Shown here piece after piece: positions 19,511 through 29,801 of a stretch of DNA of 64,000 nucleotides (position 1 is the first letter of the stretch; every line of letters begins with the position of its first letter). Position numbers and translations under genes: made by a program. The stretch spans positions 62,001 through 126,000 of the forward strand of contig NZ_NHRX01000061.1 in assembly GCF_016653115.1 (NCBI RefSeq), given 5' to 3'. A model generated the notes under the pieces. That model had not been told where the DNA came from, ran no database searches, and saw only the letters and a program-made list of their open reading frames with translations. This stretch comes from Rhodocyclus purpureus (GTDB lineage Bacteria; Pseudomonadota; Gammaproteobacteria; Burkholderiales; Rhodocyclaceae).

Positions 19511-19777
19511 ATGCAGACATCCGACCGGCAGAAGCAGTACTGGCGGCGCAACATGCGCGTCACGCTGATCCTGCTCGCGATCTGGCTCCTGGCCACCTTC
19601 AGTGCCTGTTTCTTCGCGCGCGAACTGAACGGGCTCAGCGTGCTCGGCTTCCCGCTCGGCTTCTACATGGGGGCGCAGGGCCTGCTGCTCATCTACCTGG
19701 CCATCGTCGGCTTCTACGCCTTCTACATGAACCGGCTCGATCGCGAGTACGGGGTCGATGAGGGTGGCAGCCGCTGA
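19511..19777 (+). CDS. DUF4212 small membrane protein, symporter partner
   Basis: An 88-residue protein with two membrane segments (LILLAIWLLATFSACFFA and GLLLIYLAIVGFYAFYMNRL) joined by a short loop, and the family features KQYWRRN at the start and FPLGFYMGAQG in the loop. DUF4212 proteins are encoded beside VC_2705-type symporters and are thought to be their small subunit. Usually the small gene comes first; here it follows the symporter by 25 bases. Confidence 0.9.
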   Translation: MQTSDRQKQYWRRNMRVTLILLAIWLLATFSACFFARELNGLSVLGFPLGFYMGAQGLLLIYLAIVGFYAFYMNRLDREYGVDEGGSR

Positions 19778-19808
19778 TGCCGCCATCCGCTGCCACGCTC
19801 GATCGCCG

Positions 19809-20096
19809 ATGTCCGCGCTGCTCTTCCTGATCAGTCTCCTGCGCACGCTGGTCGAGGTCGCGCTGCTGTCGCTGCTGGCGCAGGGGATCGTCGGCCTGCT
19901 CAGCGGCGCCGCCCGGCAGGCGAATCCGGTCTATCGCGTCCTCGCGCTGGTGAGCGCGCCGGCACTGCGCGCCAGCCGCTTCGTCACCGGCGGCGTGTGC
20001 CCGGAAAGGCGCCTGCCCTTGCTAGCTTTCCTGCTTCTCTTTTCGCTCTGGATCGGTCTCGCCTGGCTGAAACTTTCCTTGTCCGCACCGGTCTGA
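19809..20096 (+). CDS. small hypothetical membrane protein
   Basis: About 95 residues with two hydrophobic stretches (residues 3-30 and 70-90) flanking a basic loop, somewhat YggT-like in layout but without a clear family match. It begins 31 bases after the DUF4212 gene and may belong to the same transcript. The ATG at 19809 is preferred because the hydrophobic segment starts right after it. Function unknown. Confidence 0.65.
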   Translation: MSALLFLISLLRTLVEVALLSLLAQGIVGLLSGAARQANPVYRVLALVSAPALRASRFVTGGVCPERRLPLLAFLLLFSLWIGLAWLKLSLSAPV

Positions 20097-20213
20097 GGCA
20101 GCTGCTGTTCGCATTTGTCATGATTTGTGCATTGCGGGACTTTCGCTGCCGCCTGCGTTAGAATCCCGCAGTCGCTCGTCTCCGGCTTCGCAACGGGCAT
20201 TCTTGGGTATCTT

Positions 20214-20957
20214 ATGCGCATATTGCTCAGTAATGACGACGGTTACTTCGCCCCCGGGATCGAGCATCTCGCCCGGGCGCTCGCCGGTCTCGCCGACATC
20301 ACCGTCGTCGCACCTGAACGCGACCGCAGCGGCGCCAGCAATTCGCTGACGCTCGACCGTCCGCTCTCGCTGCGTCGCGCCGCCAACGGCTTCTACTTCG
20401 TCAATGGCACGCCGACCGACTGCGTCCATCTCGCGGTCACCGGCATGCTCGACGAGCAACCGGACATGGTCGTCTCCGGCATCAACCACGGTGCCAACAT
20501 GGGCGACGACACGATTTACTCGGGTACCGTCGCTGCGGCGACCGAGGGCTTTCTGCTCGGCGTCCCCTCGCTGGCGATCTCTCTCGTCAGCCGCAGCGGT
20601 ACGCATTTCGAGACCGCGGCGCGGGTCGCACGCGAGATGGTCGAGGAATTGCTGCATCGGCCGTTCCCGCAGCCGATGCTGCTCAACGTCAATGTCCCCG
20701 ACGTCCCCTACGCCGAACTGCGCGGTCGCGTCGTCACGCGCCTGGGCAAGCGGCACAAGGCCGAGCCGGTGGTGGCCGCGCAGACGCCGCGCAACGAGAC
20801 CGTCTATTGGGTTGGTGCCGCGGGCGCGGCGCAGGACGCCGGCGAGGGAACCGATTTCCACGCGCTACGCCAGAATCAGGTGTCGGTGACGCCCTTGCAG
20901 ATCGATCTCACCCATACCGCACAACTGGGCCTGCTGCGCGAATGGATGGGCGGATGA
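20214..20957 (+). CDS. surE: 5'/3'-nucleotidase SurE
   Basis: Metal-dependent nucleoside-monophosphate phosphatase, 247 residues. The start [16 protein letters not shown] carries the metal-binding Asp pair, and GTPTDCV and [25 protein letters not shown] are present. An extra in-frame ATG at 20127 is rejected because the family begins exactly at 20214. A TTAGAAT -10-like element sits at 20158-20164. SurE is the first gene of the stationary-phase group surE-pcm-nlpD-rpoS, joined by ATGA overlaps. Confidence 0.97.
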   Translation: MRILLSNDDGYFAPGIEHLARALAGLADITVVAPERDRSGASNSLTLDRPLSLRRAANGFYFVNGTPTDCVHLAVTGMLDEQPDMVVSGINHGANMGDDTIYSGTVAAATEGFLLGVPSLAISLVSRSGTHFETAARVAREMVEELLHRPFPQPMLLNVNVPDVPYAELRGRVVTRLGKRHKAEPVVAAQTPRNETVYWVGAAGAAQDAGEGTDFHALRQNQVSVTPLQIDLTHTAQLGLLREWMGG

Positions 20958-21610
20958 ATGTCGCCGCAGGCATCGGCATGACGTCGGCGCGCACGCGCGC
21001 ACGCATGGTCGATCGCCTGCGCGAGCGCGGCATCCACGACGAGGAGGTGCTGGCGGCGCTCGGCGCCGTCCCGCGCCACCTGTTCGTCGAGGAGGCGCTG
21101 GCTTCGCGCGCCTACGAGGATACGGCGCTGCCGCTCGGTTGCTCGCAGACCATCTCGCAGCCTTACGTCGTCGCCCTGATGATCCAGGCGCTGCGTTGCG
21201 GCGGGCGCGCCTTGGGCAAGACGCTCGAAGTCGGCGCCGGCTGTGCCTACCAGGCCGTGGTGCTGGGCAGGCTCGCCAGCGAGGTCCATGCGCTCGAGCG
21301 CATCGGCACCCTGGCCGAACGGGCGCGCCAGAACGTTGCGCGCGTTGCGCAGTCCAACGTCCGCATCCTGCATGGCGACGGCCATCTCGGGTTGCCGGAA
21401 GCGGCGCCCTTCGACAGCATCATCGTCGCTGCAGCGACGCCGGTCCTGCCGCCGGCTCTGCGCATGCAACTGGCCCCCGGCGGCAGGATGATCCTGCCCT
21501 TCGGTGCCAGCGAGCAACAACTGCTCATGATCGAACGTCGTGGCGAAAGCTTCGTCGAAAAACGCCTCGACGGAGTCAAGTTCGTCCCATTACGCCAAGG
21601 AGTCGAATGA
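20954..21610 (+). CDS. pcm: protein-L-isoaspartate O-methyltransferase
   Basis: Repairs isoaspartyl damage in proteins by S-adenosylmethionine-dependent methylation. About 218 residues. Family markers are [37 protein letters not shown] and the SAM-binding [15 protein letters not shown]. The usual motif has GSGSGYQAA; Cys-Ala replace Gly-Ser-Gly positions here, a mild variant. The start overlaps the surE stop and its stop overlaps the nlpD start (ATGA in both cases). Confidence 0.95.
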   Translation: MNVAAGIGMTSARTRARMVDRLRERGIHDEEVLAALGAVPRHLFVEEALASRAYEDTALPLGCSQTISQPYVVALMIQALRCGGRALGKTLEVGAGCAYQAVVLGRLASEVHALERIGTLAERARQNVARVAQSNVRILHGDGHLGLPEAAPFDSIIVAAATPVLPPALRMQLAPGGRMILPFGASEQQLLMIERRGESFVEKRLDGVKFVPLRQGVE

Positions 21611-22554
21611 ATCAGGACCGTCGCCGCCGTGCCGCCCTCGTCACGGTTTCTTCCTGCACGCTGTTCCTGGCCGCCTGTGCCAGCAATGTCCCGGCGCCGG
21701 TGATCAGCCGGGCAGCGCCCGCGACGGTGAGCACCGCGAAAGTCCCTGCGACCGAGAACGGTGCGTACACGGTGAGGAAGGGCGATACGCTCTACAGCAT
21801 CGCGCTCGACAACGGCCAGGATTACAAGGACATTGCTGCCTGGAATGGCATTGCCAATCCTGATATCATATTCGTCGGGCAGCAGCTGCGCGTCAGGCCG
21901 CCTGAAGATGGCGCGTCGGTCGCCGTGGTCAGGCCGCTTTCGACGGGGCCCGTGGTGGAGACGCGTCTCCTGGCCGGCAACAGCGAACTGCTCAAGCGCG
22001 AGCCGAAAGCGGGCAAGGAGCCTTATTCGGAACAGGCGCTGGCGCAGGCAGCGAGGCGCAGCGAGCCGGCGCCGCAACTGGTGGCTGTGCGTCAGGAGCC
22101 GCGGCCGGAGGTGAAGACGGAAACCCGGCCCGAGGCTAAGGCCGAGGCCAAGGTCGACGCGGCAGCCAGTGAGGCGGCGGTGGCCGACGGGATCAGCTGG
22201 AAGTGGCCGGCGACGGGAACCGTGATCGGCGCCTTCAGCGAGGGCACGAACAAGGGCATCGACATCGGCGGCAAGCCGGGAGATCCGGTGCGGGCAGCCA
22301 GCGACGGCAAGGTCGTCTATAGCGGCTCCGGCCTGCGCGGCTACGGCAAACTGCTGATCGTCAAGCACAACGCGTCCTACCTGTCGGCTTACGCACACAA
22401 CCGCCAGGTGCTGGTCAAGGAAGGGCAGACCGTCACGATGGGGCAGAAGATCGCCGAGATGGGCAATACCGATTCAGAGCAGGTCAAGTTGCACTTCGAG
22501 ATCCGCCGCCAGGGCAAGCCGGTCGATCCCCTCAAATATTTGCCGCAGCGTTGA
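21607..22554 (+). CDS. nlpD: NlpD-like murein hydrolase activator (LysM + M23 lipoprotein)
   Basis: A 315-residue envelope protein. The N-terminus ends in a lipobox-like FLAAC, so it is probably lipid-anchored. LysM at about 55-100 ([30 protein letters not shown]) binds peptidoglycan; an Ala/Glu/Lys linker follows; the C-terminal M23 (LytM) domain has [24 protein letters not shown] and [17 protein letters not shown]. Active-site metal ligands are incomplete, as in NlpD, which activates the amidase AmiC. It sits directly upstream of rpoS, the classic arrangement in which the rpoS promoter lies within nlpD. Confidence 0.93.
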   Translation: MNQDRRRRAALVTVSSCTLFLAACASNVPAPVISRAAPATVSTAKVPATENGAYTVRKGDTLYSIALDNGQDYKDIAAWNGIANPDIIFVGQQLRVRPPEDGASVAVVRPLSTGPVVETRLLAGNSELLKREPKAGKEPYSEQALAQAARRSEPAPQLVAVRQEPRPEVKTETRPEAKAEAKVDAAASEAAVADGISWKWPATGTVIGAFSEGTNKGIDIGGKPGDPVRAASDGKVVYSGSGLRGYGKLLIVKHNASYLSAYAHNRQVLVKEGQTVTMGQKIAEMGNTDSEQVKLHFEIRRQGKPVDPLKYLPQR

Positions 22555-22556
22555 CC

Positions 22557-23543
22557 ATGAGTGATTCCCGCGATCCCACCGACGAAGAGTTTGCCGCCGC
22601 CGACGCGGAAGGGGTGCCTGTGGACGAGGCCTGTGCCGACGCGGCGCTGGGACTTGCCCAGGAAGCGTCGCCGGGCGCGGCCAATGGCACGGTCGCCAAC
22701 GGCGAGGCCGAGGTGCTCAACGACGTCACGCTGATCTACCTCAACGCGATCGGTGCCAAACCCCTGCTCACGCCGAGCGAGGAACTCGACTGTGCGCGGC
22801 GCGTGCGCGCCGGGGACTTTGCCGCGCGCCAGACGATGATCGAGCGCAACCTGCGCCTGGTCGCCAGCATCGCCAAGCGCTACCTCAACCGCGGCGTTCC
22901 CCTGCTCGACCTGATCGAGGAGGGCAATCTGGGGCTCATCCACGCGCTGGAGAAGTTCGATCCCGAACGCGGCTTCCGTTTTTCGACCTACGCGACCTGG
23001 TGGATCAGGCAGAGCATCGAACGGGCGATCATGAACCAGTCGCGCACGATCCGCCTGCCGGTCCATGTGGTGAAGGAACTCAACGTCGTCCTGCGTGCGG
23101 TCCGTCGCCTCGAGGCGCGGCATGGCCACGACGTCGGCGTCGAACGCATCGCCGAGGAGAGCGGCCTTCCGGTCGAGGATGTCCGCCGCGCACTGGGACT
23201 CAACGAGCATGTCGGATCGCTCGACGCGCCGCTCGAATTCGACGCCGAGCGCAGTCTCGGCGACGCGCTCGCCGACGAGAATGCGACCGATCCCGAGGAC
23301 AGCATGCAGTCGCTCGAGATCGGTGAACTGCTCGAGCGCTGGCTGGGGCAACTCGACGAGCGGCACCGGGCCGTGATCGAGCGCCGCTACGGACTGGGCA
23401 GCGCCGAGGTGAGCACGCTGGAGACGATCGCCAGCGAACTCAAGCTCACGCGCGAGCGTGTCCGCCAGATCCAGATCGAGTCGCTCGACCAGTTGCGGCG
23501 GCTGATCAAGCGCGCCGGCCTCGGTCCGGACAGCCTGTTCTGA
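22557..23543 (+). CDS. rpoS: RNA polymerase sigma factor RpoS
   Basis: Stationary-phase/general stress sigma factor, 328 residues. Region 1.2 has [18 protein letters not shown], region 2 has [35 protein letters not shown] split over its normal span, and region 4 has [18 protein letters not shown]. The start at 22557 follows the nlpD stop by 2 bases. The N-terminal 45 residues are acidic and Ala-rich, typical of the group. Confidence 0.96.
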   Translation: MSDSRDPTDEEFAAADAEGVPVDEACADAALGLAQEASPGAANGTVANGEAEVLNDVTLIYLNAIGAKPLLTPSEELDCARRVRAGDFAARQTMIERNLRLVASIAKRYLNRGVPLLDLIEEGNLGLIHALEKFDPERGFRFSTYATWWIRQSIERAIMNQSRTIRLPVHVVKELNVVLRAVRRLEARHGHDVGVERIAEESGLPVEDVRRALGLNEHVGSLDAPLEFDAERSLGDALADENATDPEDSMQSLEIGELLERWLGQLDERHRAVIERRYGLGSAEVSTLETIASELKLTRERVRQIQIESLDQLRRLIKRAGLGPDSLF

Positions 23544-23564
23544 ACTCGCCAGGACGGCGCAGCT

Positions 23565-24671
23565 TCAGCGCTGCTCCTCTCCAGTGCGCAGTGCCTGCGC
23601 CAGCTGGAACACCGCCATCGCGTAAAAGCTCGAGCGGTTGTAGCGCGTGATCACCCAGAAGTTGTCGAAGGTCGCCCAGTATTCGTCGTCCGCCTCCGGG
23701 GAGGACAGGCGGATCAGCGCCGCCTGCCGCTCCGGCTCGACCTCGGCGGCGGTGAGGACTCCCTGACGTGCGAGTTCACCGACCGGGACCGAGGGCTTCA
23801 TCCCGGCCGCGAGCAGCGCCCCGGGGTCGCCGTCGACGCGCGCCGGCAGCGTCACCGGCGCACCGCTCTGCCAGCCATGCGCCGCCAGATAGCGGGCGAC
23901 GCTGCCGATGGCGTCGGCGCGGCTATGCTCGAGATCGATCCGGCTGTCGCCGTCGTAGTCCACCGCGAAACGGCGCAGGCTGCTCGGCATGAACTGCGCG
24001 ATGCCACTGGCGCCGGCAAACGAGCCGCGCAACGACAAGGGGTCGATGCCGCGCTCGCGCGCGAAGAGCAGCAAGGCTTCCAGTTCGTCGCGGAAGAAGG
24101 GCGCACGCGGCGGGTAATGGAAGGCGAGTGTCGCCAGCACCTCGAACACGCCGAAACGGCCGGTGTTGGCGCCGTAGGCCGTTTCGACACCGATCAGCGC
24201 GGTGACGATTTCCGGCGGCACCCCGTAGTCGGCCTCGGCACGGCGCAGGAGATCGTCGTTCTCCTGCCAGAAGCGCAGGCCGGCGTCGATGCGCTGGCGA
24301 TTGACGAAGCGCATGCGGTAGCGTTCCCATGAACGCTGCAGTTCCGGGGTCGCTGCCGGCGCGATGGCGCGCAGCGCCGCGTCGTTGCGCTCGATCGAAG
24401 CAAAGAAGCGGTGCAGTTGCGTCGGGTCGAAACCGTGCCTCGCCTGCATTTCGGCGACGAAGGCGCTGACCTCCGCGGCGGCGCCGAAGGCGGCCGGCTT
24501 CCTCGGCGCGGCAAGGCGGAGCTTGGCCTTGCCCGGTTTCACTGCGGCATGGCGGGCCTGCGTCTTGGCCGGCTTCGCCATCGCCTCGACCGGGGCCAGC
24601 GCCAGCGCGAGCAGCGCGGCGAAGAGCAACTGCAGCCAGCGTGCCGGCGGGTTTTTCGGGGGCGGCGTCAT
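23565..24671 (-). CDS. mltB: lytic murein transglycosylase B
   Basis: Cleaves peptidoglycan glycan strands to 1,6-anhydro products; 368 residues. A hydrophobic signal segment (LLFAALLALALAPVEAMA) is at the N-terminus without a lipobox cysteine, so it is likely soluble periplasmic. The SLT-2 domain shows VPPEIVTALIGVETAYGANTG with the catalytic Glu, and GASGIAQFMPSSLRRFAVDYDGDSRIDL. It converges with rpoS (21 bases between stops) and lies 5 bases downstream of the transglutaminase gene on the same strand. Confidence 0.93.
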   Translation of the reverse strand: MTPPPKNPPARWLQLLFAALLALALAPVEAMAKPAKTQARHAAVKPGKAKLRLAAPRKPAAFGAAAEVSAFVAEMQARHGFDPTQLHRFFASIERNDAALRAIAPAATPELQRSWERYRMRFVNRQRIDAGLRFWQENDDLLRRAEADYGVPPEIVTALIGVETAYGANTGRFGVFEVLATLAFHYPPRAPFFRDELEALLLFARERGIDPLSLRGSFAGASGIAQFMPSSLRRFAVDYDGDSRIDLEHSRADAIGSVARYLAAHGWQSGAPVTLPARVDGDPGALLAAGMKPSVPVGELARQGVLTAAEVEPERQAALIRLSSPEADDEYWATFDNFWVITRYNRSSFYAMAVFQLAQALRTGEEQR

Positions 24672-24676
24672 CGCCT

Positions 24677-26680
24677 TCAGGCCTCGTCTTCGTTCATCGG
24701 CGACCGCCAGTGCATGCGGTTGGCGCGACGCACGCACCGGCGAAGCTGCAGCAGGTCTTCCGGCGTGCCCTTGCCGTAGCGCAGAAGAGCGTAATGGCCG
24801 GCGGCGTCCCGGGTCAAGCGCGCCAGCTGCGGGCGTTCGCGCGCGACGCGTTCGGCAAAGGCGAGCGGTCCTTCCCAGCCGGCGCGGATGACGCCGTGCG
24901 CGGCGAGTCGGCGGCAGAAGCGCTGCCAGGCACGCTCGGCCGGGTCCCTGGGCCGCTGGCGCAGGAAGGCGGCCGCGGCGAGGGCAAGCAGGACCATGCC
25001 TGCCGTGGCCGAGAGGGCGATGGCCAGGGGGCGCCAGTCGACCTCGCCGAGTCCGAGGCGGGCGAAGGTGCTGCGCTGGCGCTCCGGAGAGTAGCCGAGC
25101 ACCCACTGGTTCCAGGCATTGTTGCTCGCCTCCCAGCGGTCGCGCAGCGCGCGCAGCCATGGAGCATCGATGCGCAGCGCCAGCGGCAGGGCGTCGCCGA
25201 CCGGCAGCGCAGCGGCAACGCCGCGTTCGATGCGCGACGGCGCCACGGCGGCGGTCGGATCGACGCGCAGCCAGCCGCGACCGCGGATCCATACTTCCGC
25301 CCAGGCGTGCGCGTCGGACTGGCGCAGCACGAGATAGCCGTCGACCGGGTTGATCTCGCCCCCCTGGTAGCCGCCGACCACGCGCGCCGGAATCCCGGCA
25401 GCGCGCATCAGGAAGACGAAGGCAGAGGCGTAGTGCTCGCAGAAGCCGCGCCGCGACGAGAAGAGGAAGTCGTCGACCGCGTCGCGTCCGAGCAGCGGCG
25501 GCTGCAGCGTGTAGGCGAAGGGCTCTTCCCTGAACAGGGCGAGCGCGCGCTCCACGATCCGCTCCGGCGCCTGGCCGCCGGATTCCGCGACCCAGCCGCT
25601 AGCCAGGGCGCGGGCGCGCGGATTTACGTTACCCGGCAGCTGCAGCGAGCGCAGCAGCATGCGGCCACTTTCCTCGCGGTTGGCGACGAAGGCGGGCGCC
25701 GAGGTGAAGGAGAAACGGGCGCGCTGGCGCACCGGCTCGCGCGCGAGCGCGGCGAAGCTTTCGCCGAGCACGGCATCGGCCGGCAGCACCAGCGGCATGT
25801 CGAGCGCCAGCAACCAGCGCTGGTTGTGCGCTTCGAGCGTCGTCTCGTAGTCGATGGCACGCCTGCTGCCCGCCGCAAGCTCGATGCGCGGTGGGGGCGC
25901 TCCTGCGTCCGGCGCCATCGTCCAGGTGCGGCCGTCGTAGTTCTCGAAGACGGGACCGCGAAAGTAGCGCTCGTCCTGCCTCGGCACCTCGCCTGCGAAA
26001 CGCACGCGCAGGGCGATCGCGCCCGACTGGATCAGGGAACTGAACGAGCCCGGGGACATGCGCTCGGACAGTCCGACGCCGGCGGTGAAGGCGTCCTGCG
26101 GCAGTCCCCAGAGCGGTCCCGAGACGCGCGGAAAGATCACGAAGAGCAGCAGCGCCAGCGGCAGCGCCTGCAGGCTGAGCCGCGCCGCCAGGGCGGCGAT
26201 CGCCCTCGCTGGCTGCGCGCCGCCATGCACGCGGATCAGCACCGCCGAGAGCAGGGTCGCCGTCGCCACCATCCAGGCACCGACGAGCAGGGTCTGCGCG
26301 TAGAAGAACAGGGTCAGCAGCAGGAAATAAGCGAGCATGACGAGCGCGATTGCATCGCGGCGCGTCTGCATCTCCATCGGCTTGGCGGCCATCAGCAGGA
26401 AGAGCACGGCGACACCGGCATCGCGTCCGAAGAAGGCGCGGTACTCGCCGCTGATGGCGACGATCGCGCCGAGGACCGGCAGCGCGAGCAGCCAGCGCGG
26501 CGGCAGGGGTTTCTCCTGCTGCCAGAGCCACGCACGCCAGAGCAGCAGGACGGCGCCGAGCGCACTGATCCACGGCGGCAGGTGCAAGGCATGCGGCGCC
26601 GCGCTGGCCAGGGCGGCGGCGAGCAGCCAGGGGACCGTGCCGCGCTCGAGCGGCGGCGACGGACGGTCAGCGCCGGCCAT
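24677..26680 (-). CDS. TgpA-like membrane transglutaminase
   Basis: A 667-residue inner-membrane protein. About six hydrophobic segments fill residues 1-190, a DUF3488 extracytoplasmic part follows, and a transglutaminase core contains the Cys (RRGFCEHYASAF), His (SDAHAWAEVW) and Asp (LRVDPTAAV) triad. A late membrane helix (LSATAGMVLLALAAAAFL) and a DUF4129-like tail end the protein. The ATG at 26680 overlaps the DUF58 gene by 14 bases. Together with MoxR and DUF58 it forms the conserved three-gene unit whose role is not settled. Confidence 0.92.
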   Translation of the reverse strand: MAGADRPSPPLERGTVPWLLAAALASAAPHALHLPPWISALGAVLLLWRAWLWQQEKPLPPRWLLALPVLGAIVAISGEYRAFFGRDAGVAVLFLLMAAKPMEMQTRRDAIALVMLAYFLLLTLFFYAQTLLVGAWMVATATLLSAVLIRVHGGAQPARAIAALAARLSLQALPLALLLFVIFPRVSGPLWGLPQDAFTAGVGLSERMSPGSFSSLIQSGAIALRVRFAGEVPRQDERYFRGPVFENYDGRTWTMAPDAGAPPPRIELAAGSRRAIDYETTLEAHNQRWLLALDMPLVLPADAVLGESFAALAREPVRQRARFSFTSAPAFVANREESGRMLLRSLQLPGNVNPRARALASGWVAESGGQAPERIVERALALFREEPFAYTLQPPLLGRDAVDDFLFSSRRGFCEHYASAFVFLMRAAGIPARVVGGYQGGEINPVDGYLVLRQSDAHAWAEVWIRGRGWLRVDPTAAVAPSRIERGVAAALPVGDALPLALRIDAPWLRALRDRWEASNNAWNQWVLGYSPERQRSTFARLGLGEVDWRPLAIALSATAGMVLLALAAAAFLRQRPRDPAERAWQRFCRRLAAHGVIRAGWEGPLAFAERVARERPQLARLTRDAAGHYALLRYGKGTPEDLLQLRRCVRRANRMHWRSPMNEDEA

Positions 26681-27662
26681 GGAACGCGAGCGCCTCCAGG
26701 CAGGCCGCACGATGCGCCTCGCCGTACGCCGGCGCAATCTCCCGCCCGGGGAGGCGCAGGCCGTAGGGGCTGCCCTCTGCGTCGGCGGCCAGCACCCAGC
26801 CGGTGAGCAGCGACAGCCGCGTCTCGACGTCGCTGTCGGCGGGCAACTGCTCCCAGTCGAGCCAGCGCTCGCCGCTGTCGCCGCCGGCGAACTGCTTGAC
26901 CAGCAGCGGGCTGTTGCCGGCGTCACGCGCCGCCACCTTCCAGGCCACGTGGCGCAGGGGGTCGCCCGGCTGGCGCAGGCGCAGGCCGGCGAAATCCTCG
27001 TCGCCGCCGTTGCCAGTGAGGCTCACGCCGCCTGCGCTCGCCGCCAGCGGCGGCAGCGGCGAGGGGAGCGGACGCGGATAGACGATGCAGGATAGCAGCG
27101 GGTGCGGATGGCTCCAGGCGCGGAAGAGGCCGAGCGGGTAGCGCGTGGCGAGCGTCAGTCGCCCCGGGTCGAGCAGGCCGCGCCGGGGCGCGGGCAGGGG
27201 GATCGACACGCTGCTGCGCTGGCCGCTGGCGACCGCGAAGACGACGGTCCCGGCCGGGGCATCGGCGAACCCCAGTTCGAGCGCGTGGCGCGCGCGTGCC
27301 GCCGGGTTGTCGACATGCACGACGAAGCGCGCCGTGTCGCCGGCGAAAACCGGCTCGCTGCGCCCCGGGCTGATGGCGAGTAGCGAGAGGTTGCGGAAGG
27401 TGTGCAGGATGGTGGTGGCACCGATCGACGCGAGCAGGAAGACCAGCGCGTGGCCGAGACCGAGCTCGTAGTTGATCGCGCCGAGCAGCATCAGGCCGAG
27501 CAGCAGCGCGAACAAGAGCCCGCTGCCGGTCGGCAGGATGAAGATGCGCCGCTGGCTGAGCACGACCGGAAGTTCCTCGTCGCGCCCGAAGCGGAACAGG
27601 CGTTGGCGCAGGCGCTCCATCAGGCGGCGCAGCAGCGCGGAGCGGTCCGCGGCGACGTGCAT
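26667..27662 (-). CDS. DUF58 domain protein
   Basis: A 331-residue protein with two N-terminal membrane segments (GLLFALLLGLMLLGAINYELGLGHALVFLLASIG) written here as one hydrophobic block near residues 50-85, then a soluble part with the family core YPLGLFRAWS and LRLRQPGDPLRHVAWKVAARD. It is the middle gene of the MoxR-DUF58-transglutaminase operon: its ATG shares one base with the MoxR stop (TGATG). Confidence 0.92.
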   Translation of the reverse strand: MHVAADRSALLRRLMERLRQRLFRFGRDEELPVVLSQRRIFILPTGSGLLFALLLGLMLLGAINYELGLGHALVFLLASIGATTILHTFRNLSLLAISPGRSEPVFAGDTARFVVHVDNPAARARHALELGFADAPAGTVVFAVASGQRSSVSIPLPAPRRGLLDPGRLTLATRYPLGLFRAWSHPHPLLSCIVYPRPLPSPLPPLAASAGGVSLTGNGGDEDFAGLRLRQPGDPLRHVAWKVAARDAGNSPLLVKQFAGGDSGERWLDWEQLPADSDVETRLSLLTGWVLAADAEGSPYGLRLPGREIAPAYGEAHRAACLEALAFHGRR

Positions 27663-28591
27663 CAGGGCAGGGCGACGCGCTGGATGAGCTCGGCGATGTC
27701 GTCGGCGCCGGCACCGATGCCCTTCTGCGCAAGACGCAGCCGATGGCGGGCGACGCCGGGAAAGACCGCCTGTACGTCTTCCGGCAGCACCAGCGCGCGT
27801 CCGTCGATCAGCGCCCAGGCGCGTGCTGCGGCGAGCAGCGCGAGCGCCGCGCGCGGGCTCAGGCCATGCACGAAACGCGGATCGTCGCGCGTCGCCGCGA
27901 CCAGGGCCTGCACGTAGTCGAGCAGTGCCGGCGCGACATGGACCTCCGCCGCCCGAAGCTGCAGCGTGAGCAGCATTCCCGGCGCCAGGCAGGCACCGAT
28001 GTTCACAGCCTGGTCGCGCCGTCCGCCGCTTTCGAGCAGCGCACGCTCGGCGGCACGGTCGGGATAGCCGAGCTCGATGCGCATCATGAAACGGTCGAGT
28101 TGCGACTCGGGCAGCGGGAAGGCGCCGATGTGGTGTGAGGGATTCTGCGTCGCAATGACGAAGAAGGGCTCGGGCATCGGGCGGGTCTCGCCTTCGCTGG
28201 TCACCTGGTGTTCCTCCATCGCCTCGAGCAGCGCGCTCTGCGTCTTCGGCGTGGCGCGGTTGATCTCGTCGGCGAGGACGACGTGCGCGAAGATCGGGCC
28301 GGGGACGAAGCGGAAGGAGGCGCGCTCGCGGTCGAACACCGAGACGCCGATGATGTCGGCCGGCAGCAGGTCGCTGGTGAACTGGATGCGCGCAAAGCGC
28401 ATGCCGAGCACCGCTGCCAGCGCATGCGCCAGCGTCGTCTTGCCGACCCCCGGCAGGTCCTCGATCAGCAGATGCCCGCGTGCCAGCAGGCAGGCGAGCG
28501 CCAGCCGGATTTCGTGCTCCTTGCCGAGGATGACGCGGTTGACGGCAGAGAGGATCGTGGCGATCGGCACTTCCTGGTCGGGCGGGTTCAT
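27662..28591 (-). CDS. MoxR-family AAA+ ATPase
   Basis: A 309-residue AAA+ chaperone-like ATPase. Walker A is EDLPGVGKTT, Walker B is VVLADEINRATPKTQSALLEAMEE, and the sensor region is FFVIATQNPSHHIGAFPLPESQLDRFMM. MoxR proteins act on partner complexes, often with DUF58/von Willebrand proteins, as in this operon. The start at 28591 is chosen because the family begins with the helix before VNRVILGKEHEI; longer in-frame sequence upstream is the antisense of the deacetylase. Confidence 0.94.
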   Translation of the reverse strand: MNPPDQEVPIATILSAVNRVILGKEHEIRLALACLLARGHLLIEDLPGVGKTTLAHALAAVLGMRFARIQFTSDLLPADIIGVSVFDRERASFRFVPGPIFAHVVLADEINRATPKTQSALLEAMEEHQVTSEGETRPMPEPFFVIATQNPSHHIGAFPLPESQLDRFMMRIELGYPDRAAERALLESGGRRDQAVNIGACLAPGMLLTLQLRAAEVHVAPALLDYVQALVAATRDDPRFVHGLSPRAALALLAAARAWALIDGRALVLPEDVQAVFPGVARHRLRLAQKGIGAGADDIAELIQRVALP

Positions 28592-28789
28592 CTGGATTCC
28601 TCGGGCATGGCTTGTCGACGACACGGCATTGCGATCATAATCGAGCATCGCCGTAGATTGCTGATGGACGCACGGGTTCGGCAAGAGTTCATTCGTGCCG
28701 CCCTTGTTTCGATCCTGCCGCGTCGCCGGCGCAGATTTCCGCTTGAGTTCCCGAAGGGGCATCCGCCTCACTGTTCGAGAAAGGCCCGC

Positions 28790-29716
28790 GTGACCAGTAC
28801 TGCATTCATCACCCACCGTGACTGTCACCTGCACGACATGGGTTCGTATCACCCCGAGGCGCCGGGGCGCCTCGCGGCCATCGGTGATCAGCTGATTGCA
28901 CAAGGTATCGACCCCTATCTCGTGCACCATGAGGCGCCGCTGGCGACCTTCGAGCAACTCGGGCGCGTGCATCCGGCCGCGCATCTGCAGAACCTGAAGC
29001 GCAAGTCGCCCGAGCACGGCATCGTGCACCTCGACCCCGATACGGCGATGTGCCCGCATACCTGGCAGGCCGCGCTGCGTGCGGCCGGAGCCGGCATCGA
29101 GGCGGTCGACATGGTAATGCGCGGCGAGGTCGAGAACGCCTTCTGCTCGGTGCGTCCGCCCGGACACCATGCCGAGCGCGAGACTGCGATGGGTTTCTGC
29201 TTCTTCAACAACGTCGCGGTCGCTGTCGCGCACGCGCTCGCCGTCCATGGCCTTGAACGCGTCGCCGTCGTCGATTTCGACGTGCACCACGGCAACGGGA
29301 CCGAGGACATCTTCCGCGGCGACCCGCGCGTGCTGATGACGAGCATCTTCCAGCATCCGTTCTTCCCGTATTCGGGCACCGAGAAGCCCGCCGAGAACAT
29401 GCTCAACGTGCCTCTCCCAGCGGGCGCCGACAGCGAGCAGTTCCGCGCCGTGGTCAGCGAGCTGTGGCTGCCGCGACTGCGCGAGTTCCGTCCGCAGATG
29501 GTCTTCTTCTCGGCCGGCTTCGACGCGCATCAGGAAGACGAGATGGGCAACATGAGGCTCACCGAGAAGGATTTCGCGTGGGTCACGAGCGAGGTCCGCC
29601 GCGTCGCCCGGGAGACGGCAGGAGGGCGCATCGTCTCGATGCTCGAAGGCGGTTATTCGCTCTCCTCGCTGGCACGCAGCGTCACCGCACACCTGCGCGC
29701 GCTCGCCGACCTGTAG
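28790..29716 (+). CDS. histone deacetylase/AcuC-like family protein
   Basis: A 308-residue zinc-dependent deacetylase homologue. The charge-relay His pair is in RPPGHHAERETAMGFCFFNN, the zinc ligands in VVDFDVHHGNGTEDIF and SAGFDAHQEDEMG, and EGGYS near the C-terminus. The GTG start at 28790 follows AGAAAGG by 5 bases and begins right before the conserved TAFITHRDCHLHDMGSYHPEAPGR start. Family members remove acetyl groups from proteins or small amines; regulation of acetyl-CoA synthetase is one known role, but that link is inference here. Confidence 0.9.
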   Translation: MTSTAFITHRDCHLHDMGSYHPEAPGRLAAIGDQLIAQGIDPYLVHHEAPLATFEQLGRVHPAAHLQNLKRKSPEHGIVHLDPDTAMCPHTWQAALRAAGAGIEAVDMVMRGEVENAFCSVRPPGHHAERETAMGFCFFNNVAVAVAHALAVHGLERVAVVDFDVHHGNGTEDIFRGDPRVLMTSIFQHPFFPYSGTEKPAENMLNVPLPAGADSEQFRAVVSELWLPRLREFRPQMVFFSAGFDAHQEDEMGNMRLTEKDFAWVTSEVRRVARETAGGRIVSMLEGGYSLSSLARSVTAHLRALADL

Positions 29717-29801
29717 TGGGGCGCCGGCACGGCCGTCGTAGGCAGGCTGTGCGCCTTCGGTTAGAATTCACCGCTCAATTTTCCTGACGGATCCCCGCCC
29801 C

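Noticed and set aside
17119-19596. 825-codon leftward frame opposite the symporter
   Set aside because: Arg/Asp/Gln-rich antisense shadow of a protein with clear SSS motifs.
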